A DNA stretch of 9,978 bases from JBEKSX01 sp049516635 (GTDB lineage: Bacteria > Bacteroidota > Ignavibacteria > Tepidaquicellales > OLB5), in NCBI GenBank assembly GCA_049516635.1, contig JBEKSX010000105.1:1-9978 (forward strand), in the 5' to 3' direction. The notes under the pieces are model-generated. The model made no database searches. It was given only the letters and a program-made list of their open reading frames with translations, and was not told where the DNA came from. The position numbers and the translations under genes are program-made. This document shows, in pieces, positions 6,021 to 9,978 of the stretch; within the stretch, counting starts at the first letter, position 1; the number at the start of each line of letters is the position of its first letter.

Positions 6021-6386
6021 CTAAAAGATTGATTTATTACTTTTATCAGACTTGACAAGCAGATTTATCAGGAAAGTAAATATGCTGAACAGCAGTGCCG
6101 CCCAGAAAGCGCTCCAGAATCCCGATACGTAAAATCCGTGAACGAACATCCCGGCAAGATAGAACACCAGAGCATTAATAATAAACGTAAATAATCCTAG
6201 TGTAATAATTATTATGGGCAATGAAAGAAAGCTCATAATGGGTTTCAGGAATGCGTTCAGCAAACCCAGCACAAGAGCCATGACTATCGTAGTCATCAGG
6301 CTTTCAGATCTGACACCGGAAAATATGTGTATTACAATCAATAATGCTATACTATACACAAGCCATTTTAATAAAAAACTTCTCAT
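6021..6386 (-). CDS. Phage holin family 4-type (YvlD-like) membrane protein
   Basis: A 121-residue integral membrane protein with four hydrophobic segments at about residues 5-22, 31-48, 55-80 and 88-111, and a short charged C-terminus (KSDKSNKS). The signatures LGLLNAFLKPI and ITLGLFTFIINAL, together with a Gly-Phe motif before the last span (GFYVSGFWSAF), match the Phage_holin_4_2 family. That family includes many chromosomal YvlD-type proteins with no proven lysis role. The start is ATG at 6386, with a strong AAGGAGG at 6391-6397. The gene stands between the portal and capsid genes, and no endolysin is visible nearby, so a lysis role is not demonstrated. It could be a cargo gene or a host-derived membrane protein. 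Confidence 0.85.
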   Translation of the reverse strand: MRSFLLKWLVYSIALLIVIHIFSGVRSESLMTTIVMALVLGLLNAFLKPIMSFLSLPIIIITLGLFTFIINALVFYLAGMFVHGFYVSGFWSAFWAALLFSIFTFLINLLVKSDKSNKSIF

Positions 6387-6410
6387 TGTACCTCCTTAAT
6401 TTTGTACAAT
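6385..6410 (-). promoter_or_regulatory. Hairpin presenting the ribosome binding site of the holin-like gene
   Basis: Perfect seven-base arms ATTGTAC (6404-6410) and GTACAAT (6385-6391) on the minus strand enclose a 12-base loop carrying most of AAGGAGG. The final AT of the second arm is the first two bases of the ATG start. Folding would hide the start codon while displaying the binding site. Confidence 0.5.
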
Positions 6411-6444
6411 TTCTATTTATTTTTTTTAAAAATAAAGAGATAAT

Positions 6445-6639
6445 TCACTTTCTTTTTCCCAATTCTCTCCTTCTTTCCGTTATCATAAACCTTAGATTAT
6501 TATGCCTCCTAAATGATTTATTCCCTGCGCTTTTGGGAGTGCGTTTTCTGCCCGGTTCAATTTTAGTAACCGGAGCATCTATCTCATTCGATAGATGCTC
6601 CTGAAGTGCTTTACCTATACAATTCTTTTCTTCTTCCAT
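6445..6639 (-). CDS. Small hypothetical basic protein (doubtful)
   Basis: A 64-codon frame starts 49 bases after the portal stop, with the sequence MEEEKNCIGKALQEHLSNE. Its N-terminal third is acidic and helical; the C-terminal half is very basic (GRKRTPKSAGNKSFRRHNN, ERRRELGKRK), as might bind nucleic acid. No Shine-Dalgarno precedes the ATG. Part of it (LQEHLSNEIDAP) is encoded by a perfect 12-bp hairpin, so the ORF may be incidental to a repeat element. I recognise no family. In many phages of this type a MuF-like minor head protein is found here; this ORF does not resemble one. Confidence 0.35.
   Translation of the reverse strand: MEEEKNCIGKALQEHLSNEIDAPVTKIEPGRKRTPKSAGNKSFRRHNNLRFMITERRRELGKRK
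6572..6601. repeat. Perfect 12-bp inverted repeat
   Basis: The arms ggagcatctatc (6572-6583) and gatagatgctcc (6590-6601) are exactly complementary, with a 6-base loop (tcattc). No T run follows on either strand. It may be a transcript-processing hairpin, a protein-binding site or a mobile palindrome between the portal and the holin-like gene. Confidence 0.75.
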
Positions 6640-6688
6640 AATTGTAGTAATAAAAAATTATTAAAATCCGAGAAATCAGTACAATCCT

Positions 6689-8092
6689 TCAAATCTGCGG
6701 TTCAGATTTCTCCTTCTCTATCATTGCCTTCTCATCCTCTTCTGTTATATCATAGCCTATCATATCCGCCATGCTCCTGAATATCCTTCCCGCTGTTTCA
6801 CGTGACAGCCATTTGTTGTTTTCCGCCTGTTCGAGTATGCCGGTTATCTTTGCCAATCCCTGACCTATCCTGTCGAAATCCCTGCGTTCGAATTCCGGTG
6901 CGATGATGTTTATAACTACCCTGTCGAGCTCATCCTTTGTGAGCGTGAATCCCTCGCGTGTATTATATGCTTTGTGCAAAGCAAACCTTAACATGGTCTG
7001 CAGGATGTAGATAATATACTGCTGCCTGTTTTTTAGCTGACGCATTATCGGAGTGCCCTGCTCGACTGCTGTGGCTAGATTCGTGTTCCCGCCATCGGCG
7101 AACCAGTGCTCTGGATATCCCTGCGAACCAAGGACAATGTTTTTGTACAGCCTCACTATCCCGGACGGATCGGCATTATTTATTTCGGGAGAAAGTATGC
7201 TGAACTTCACTTTTTCGTTATGGACGAACCTTGCCAGGTTCTGCGTGATGGGATTCTGCTTTTTCCATTCCTCAATTTTCCTGTCATCCGCACCCTGAAG
7301 CTCAACGTCCTGAAAATATTTTGAGAGCACGTTAACGAACTGCAGTGTGTTATATAACAGCTGGTCGAGCATATCCAGCCAATCTGCGCTTCCGAGAAGA
7401 TCGCTCACGCCTTCGGGCTGGTTGCTGACATTGTTTATCGCGAAATAGAAACATTCGCCGTCCATCAGACCGAAATCGCTGTTTTTCAGGTCATCATTTA
7501 ATCGAATCACGTCGAGAGTATGCGGTTTATTTCCGCTGCCGATTCCTTTAAGTTTTATCTTAACTATGTCTTCCACGTTCAAAGGATTCGTTACAACCCT
7601 CTCCACATTTTTCGGGTCGATGAACCCCAGCTTCACCTGTCCGTTCACTTTGTTTACGAATACGGGGAGTATCAGCATCCCGTTCAGTGACAGGTCGAAC
7701 CCTTTTTTCTCGAACCGCAGGTCCATACGGTTTATTTCCCAGAACTCATCCAGCACTTCCTGCGCCTGCTTAATTTTCTCTTCGCTCAGGTCCTTGCCGG
7801 TCACAGCGTACTTGAACCCATCTCCGAAAATAAAATCGTTGCGTATCTCGAGTATGCGTTTTGCCAGCCCGTTCTTGAGGAAAAGCGAATAGACAATTTC
7901 AAGCTGTCTGTCACGAGTTATGGGATTCAATCCTTTTACGTTGATATCCGAGAGCCGCCTGTATTCGTAATCATCGTAATCTATCCCCGTTTGCGGTGTG
8001 CCGTACAATAACCGCGTTTCGGCAAGCTGTTTAAGCTTGCTGTCATCAATTCCCAGAAGTTTTGATGCAATTAGTTTTTGTAATTTGTTCAT
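6689..8092 (-). CDS. Portal protein
   Basis: A 467-residue protein of typical portal length. The N-terminal half has the usual series IVYSLFLKNGLAKRILEIRNDFIFGDGF, broken here into an entry helix and β-strands. It continues with FDLSLNGMLILPVFVN and VKLGFIDPKNVERVV at about residues 132-167, a region common in portals. The second half has GIVRLYKNIVLGSQGYP, then GGNTNLATAVEQGTPIM and a long helix (RQQYIIYILQTMLRFALHKA), matching the stem/wing and crown organisation. Twelve copies form the DNA channel at one vertex and dock the terminase. The ATG at 8092 follows CAGGAGAA, a good ribosome binding site. It is separated from the terminase by an AT-rich toxin-antitoxin cassette and preceded by a leader with a terminator. 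No frameshift is seen. Confidence 0.85.
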   Translation of the reverse strand: MNKLQKLIASKLLGIDDSKLKQLAETRLLYGTPQTGIDYDDYEYRRLSDINVKGLNPITRDRQLEIVYSLFLKNGLAKRILEIRNDFIFGDGFKYAVTGKDLSEEKIKQAQEVLDEFWEINRMDLRFEKKGFDLSLNGMLILPVFVNKVNGQVKLGFIDPKNVERVVTNPLNVEDIVKIKLKGIGSGNKPHTLDVIRLNDDLKNSDFGLMDGECFYFAINNVSNQPEGVSDLLGSADWLDMLDQLLYNTLQFVNVLSKYFQDVELQGADDRKIEEWKKQNPITQNLARFVHNEKVKFSILSPEINNADPSGIVRLYKNIVLGSQGYPEHWFADGGNTNLATAVEQGTPIMRQLKNRQQYIIYILQTMLRFALHKAYNTREGFTLTKDELDRVVINIIAPEFERRDFDRIGQGLAKITGILEQAENNKWLSRETAGRIFRSMADMIGYDITEEDEKAMIEKEKSEPQI

Positions 8093-8158
8093 TTAGTTTT
8101 CTCCTGTTGTTAGATTATTATATAATAATTAGAATGTTGGTTTTTCATTTTATGTTTT

Positions 8159-8208
8159 GACCACCCCTTTCATCCCCTCCTTACCAAGGAGGGGACAGAG
8201 GGGAGGTC
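8159..8208. repeat. Nested GC-rich hairpin before the portal gene
   Basis: The inner arms cccctcctt (8174-8182) and aaggagggg (8186-8194) are perfect with a 3-base loop. The outer arms gaccacccctttc and agaggggaggtc (to 8208) are nearly perfect. It resembles the paired hairpins at 1814-1856 in sequence (ctcccctt / aaggggag). It lies just past the leader terminator, within the 5' untranslated region of the portal gene. Confidence 0.65.
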
Positions 8209-8211
8209 TTT

Positions 8212-8262
8212 AAAAAAATAAGCCGAAACTATATCCCTTAGATTCGGGATTAATTTCGGCTT
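8212..8262 (-). terminator. Intrinsic terminator in the portal leader
   Basis: On the minus strand a nine-base-pair stem (AAGCCGAAA with TTTCGGCTT, 8254-8262 and 8220-8228) encloses an inner TCCC / GGGA stem. It is followed by ATTTTTTT (8212-8219). It lies about 120 bases before the portal start and 75 bases after the toxin stop. It could simply end the toxin-antitoxin transcript, but its join to a motif shared with the capsid leader suggests attenuation of the portal gene. Confidence 0.8.
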
Positions 8263-8330
8263 TGCTACTTGCGCCCTTAACAGAACTATGCTACATCAAA
8301 GGCTAAATTTAAGCTTTGGCTGAGCTTGCG
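8262..8330 (-). ncRNA. Structured leader RNA upstream of the portal gene
   Basis: This is the second copy of the leader motif. It has CTCAG (8320-8324), a stem CAAAGCT / AG(C)CTTTG, GTAGC (8290-8294) and AAGTAGCAA (8262-8270), which joins the terminator stem. Order and spacing match the capsid leader, while the sequence between the blocks differs, as expected for a structured RNA with conserved contacts. I found no strong promoter for it; transcription probably reads in from the toxin gene. Confidence 0.5.
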
Positions 8331-8335
8331 AATAT

Positions 8336-8749
8336 TTATTTTCTCATTATCATTTCATAATGTTTTACAGATACATCTTCTCTAATACTTTTAATGCAAT
8401 TTATCAATTGAGAAAACAAAATTGGTGGCAGTGCTTGTTTATATTGAATTACAAGATTTTGATTAACACCATTTGTAAACTCTAAGTTAGAAAATTCAAA
8501 TAATTCGTGTAATTGTATTAAAGTATTAGAATGAAAAACTTGAACGTTTTGTTGAGGTACGTAAAATGCTTTCAAGTTTTGGTTACAACCAATAGAATAA
8601 GATTTTCCACGTAAATTAGATGTGGTCTTTGCAACAATATATGGTTCTTTATCATTCGATGGTTCAAAAAGAACGATGAAATATTTTATACCACAAGTAC
8701 CATCTGAAAATGGAAATTTTAAGTGATAATAGATATCACCTTTTGGCAT
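8336..8749 (-). CDS. PemK/MazF-like toxin partner of the Panacea antitoxin
   Basis: A 137-residue soluble protein starting 11 bases after the antitoxin stop. Residues 4-6 are GDI. KYFIVLFEP (22-30) and the IVAKTTS motif (38-44) follow, in the order seen in the PemK/MazF SH3-like barrel, where an Arg and the TS threonine form the RNA-cleavage site. Here Lys22 stands near the usual Arg. Later NTLIQLHELFEF (75-86) resembles the conserved strand 'DTWIxL-x-E-F'. The C-terminal helix (PILFSQLINCIKSIRED) is typical in length. Activity as an mRNA interferase is inferred from the pattern and the partner gene. Base composition is more AT-rich than in the flanking phage genes. No Shine-Dalgarno; translational coupling is likely. 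Confidence 0.55.
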   Translation of the reverse strand: MPKGDIYYHLKFPFSDGTCGIKYFIVLFEPSNDKEPYIVAKTTSNLRGKSYSIGCNQNLKAFYVPQQNVQVFHSNTLIQLHELFEFSNLEFTNGVNQNLVIQYKQALPPILFSQLINCIKSIREDVSVKHYEMIMRK

Positions 8750-8760
8750 AATGGAAAATA

Positions 8761-9354
8761 TTATATTCTATTTTTTAAGGGAAAAGCTCTCAAGATTTCA
8801 TCTCGATCGGTCATCAAATCTGAAGCGTAAGTTGCGTCAATTTTTGAATCTTTATCAATTGCTAGTGAATATTCTATCTTCTTATTTTTTCCTTTGTCTT
8901 TAATCGTTTTGTCCCATGGGTGATTTCTAAAATGAGAAACGTCTGATATCATTTTTGCATCTACATCTCGGTATATATCCACTAATTCTTTCATTATTCT
9001 CTGTTCTCTTGGTGTGAAAACAGAAATGTTGAGTCTAGCTTTAGCTTTTGCTTTAAACATACCTCCGCTTTTCTCTGAGAATTCAGCTTTAAATGGTTCA
9101 ATGACTAAAAAATCAGAAAAATCATCAGGCACCTGATTATCCTTTACTTCATTGTATAGATCAAGTGGTACTGGGCCAAAATCTAATGCATAATAGTCCA
9201 AGTTTGTAACATTTTGTCCGGTCTCTTTATAATGTCTAAAATCTAAGAAATATAAAAGCTTGAAAATCTTAAGTTTAGAGGGCAATTTGACATTTTTAGA
9301 GAAGTAGAGAATAGCATTAAGAAGTTTTTCTCTGTAGATATTATTTAATTTCAT
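8761..9354 (-). CDS. Panacea-domain (SocA-like, DUF4065) antitoxin
   Basis: A 197-residue protein from the ATG at 9354. The N-terminal half carries the Panacea signature: LNAILYFSKN, KIFKLLYFLDFRHYKETG, then DYYALDFGPVPLDLYNEV. This family includes SocA and many antitoxins that neutralise unrelated toxins encoded next door. The C-terminal part (FTPREQRIMKELVDIYRDV, MISDVSHFRNHPW) is also typical. A longer frame from an ATG at 9435 exists, but its extra 27 residues lack family similarity. A TATAAT box lies downstream of that ATG and upstream of 9354, so I use 9354. The gene is AT-rich compared with the terminase and portal, which suggests horizontal insertion as a cassette. Gene order is antitoxin first. 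Confidence 0.85.
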   Translation of the reverse strand: MKLNNIYREKLLNAILYFSKNVKLPSKLKIFKLLYFLDFRHYKETGQNVTNLDYYALDFGPVPLDLYNEVKDNQVPDDFSDFLVIEPFKAEFSEKSGGMFKAKAKARLNISVFTPREQRIMKELVDIYRDVDAKMISDVSHFRNHPWDKTIKDKGKNKKIEYSLAIDKDSKIDATYASDLMTDRDEILRAFPLKNRI

Positions 9355-9382
9355 TTTTATAATGTAAATTAATATATAGTAT

Positions 9383-9430
9383 ATTATACTTTTAAACAAT
9401 GATATTCGTGAATAGTTCGTGTTTAACGAA
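9383..9430 (-). promoter_or_regulatory. Promoter and possible operator of the toxin-antitoxin pair
   Basis: A perfect TATAAT (-10) lies at 9383-9388, with a weak -35 (TTCACG, 9407-9412) 18 bases upstream. CACGAA occurs twice on the minus strand (9405-9410 and 9416-9421). The second is part of an inverted repeat, TTCGT / ACGAA (9416-9430). The repeats overlap or flank the -35, as expected for autoregulation. The rest of the gap up to 9536 shows no gene and no clear terminator for the terminase. Confidence 0.4.
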
Positions 9431-9536
9431 TTCAAATCAACATAAATCTTCCAAGAATATATTCAATATCGTTAATTTTAATAGCTTTGAACGTAGTAAT
9501 TGAACGCTTCAAATTCCATTGACAATCGATAATTTT

Positions 9537-9978
9537 TTATATTCCTATTTTCTCAGTCACGCACTTATATTCACTATCGCTTCTATCTTCCATCATACCC
9601 GAAAACCTTGTGTTCCAGTACTTCAAAAAATTGCAGTACACCAATGCATCCTCGGCATCGGGCGACCTGCCCAGCCGTCTTTTAATTTCCTCCTTCGCTT
9701 CTATTTGTATCCTGCCCTTCGAATTGAAATAATATTTTATCGAGCTTAATCCGTCCGCAAGGTCTTCATCCTGCGGGATGGATATCATTCCGATATCCTG
9801 TTTGAACATCCAGTACATCTGTGCGCGTAGATTGACGAACTCCTCGGTTTGTCCCAGCGGCAGGGGATTACTACCTCCGTGAATTTCTATAAGCTCGGTG
9901 TCAATTTTTCCCTCATCACGATTTTCTTTCAGTATATCAAATACTCCCGCTCCTATGCCGTCACAATCCACGCCGACT
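9537..9978 (-). CDS. terL: Terminase large subunit, C-terminal nuclease domain (partial)
   Basis: The frame enters from the high-coordinate edge (first full codon at 9977) and stops at 9537; 146 residues are visible. It begins VGVDCDGIGAGVFDIL, the 'D-x-x-G-x-G' nuclease strand of the RNase H-like domain. It ends with RLGRSPDAEDALVYC, matching the 'R-G-x-S-P-D-x-x-DA' motif that supplies the last catalytic acids. In between is LGQTEEFVNLRAQMYWMF, a segment seen in many TerL proteins. The enzyme cuts concatemeric DNA and, through its missing N-terminal ATPase, pumps it into the prohead via the portal. The start codon and ATPase domain lie outside the window. In most relatives the portal gene follows directly; here a toxin-antitoxin pair intervenes. 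Confidence 0.9.
   Translation of the reverse strand, partial: VGVDCDGIGAGVFDILKENRDEGKIDTELIEIHGGSNPLPLGQTEEFVNLRAQMYWMFKQDIGMISIPQDEDLADGLSSIKYYFNSKGRIQIEAKEEIKRRLGRSPDAEDALVYCNFLKYWNTRFSGMMEDRSDSEYKCVTEKIGI

Noticed and set aside
6344..6604. Plus-strand 86-codon hydrophobic ORF
   Set aside because: It is antisense to the holin-like gene start and an AT-rich spacer, with no ribosome binding site; low-complexity Leu/Phe content is an AT-composition artefact.
8114..8129. Perfect 16-bp AT palindrome containing TATAAT before the portal gene, as a promoter
   Set aside because: No acceptable -35 element lies 16-18 bases upstream, and AT-only palindromes arise easily here; left unannotated as a promoter.
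9355..9435. Longer start for the Panacea protein at 9435
   Set aside because: The extra residues are hydrophobic with no family similarity, and the best promoter lies downstream of that codon.

Overview
The window is the structural module of a tailed phage, most likely a prophage. Every supported gene lies on the minus strand, so the gene order reads from high to low coordinates. The host is probably a member of the Bacteroidota/Chlorobi (FCB) group, perhaps Ignavibacteria-like. This rests on mixed Shine-Dalgarno use (some genes have AGGAGG, others nothing), AT-rich 'attgataattga' spacers, and an intergenic repeat with 'gtcattctgag' / 'ctcaggatgac' arms. I hold the host assignment at moderate to low confidence, and no integrase or attachment site is visible.

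Head region, 9978 down to 3512: the C-terminal nuclease domain of the large terminase comes first. It is followed by an AT-rich toxin-antitoxin cassette (Panacea/SocA-like antitoxin, then a PemK/MazF-like protein), which splits the usual terminase-portal neighbours. Next are a structured leader ending in an intrinsic terminator, the portal gene, a doubtful small ORF, a four-helix holin-like membrane protein and about 290 bp of AT-rich spacer. Then come a promoter, a second leader and terminator, and a fused prohead-protease/scaffold/major-capsid gene.

Neck and tail region, 3511 down to 1: a head-tail connector-like protein, a tail-completion-like protein and a tail tube protein carrying two tandem Gly-rich repeats. 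After these, a tail assembly chaperone gene is extended by a programmed -1 frameshift on a nine-T run. The start of another gene runs off the edge. The genes would together package DNA (terminase, portal), build and mature the head (protease, scaffold, capsid), join it to the tail, and assemble a long tail (tube, chaperones).

The least ordinary observation is that the portal and capsid genes are each preceded by a leader with the same ordered blocks (CTCAG, GTAGC, then AAGTAGCAA running straight into an intrinsic terminator). The capsid copy has a perfect TTGACA promoter element. I do not recognise this as a known riboswitch class; it looks like an attenuation device placed before the two main head genes. 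Other points of interest are a possible second start with its own ribosome binding site inside the capsid gene, a hairpin around the ribosome binding site of the holin-like gene, a perfect 12-bp hairpin inside the small ORF, and host-type repeats in most intergenic gaps.
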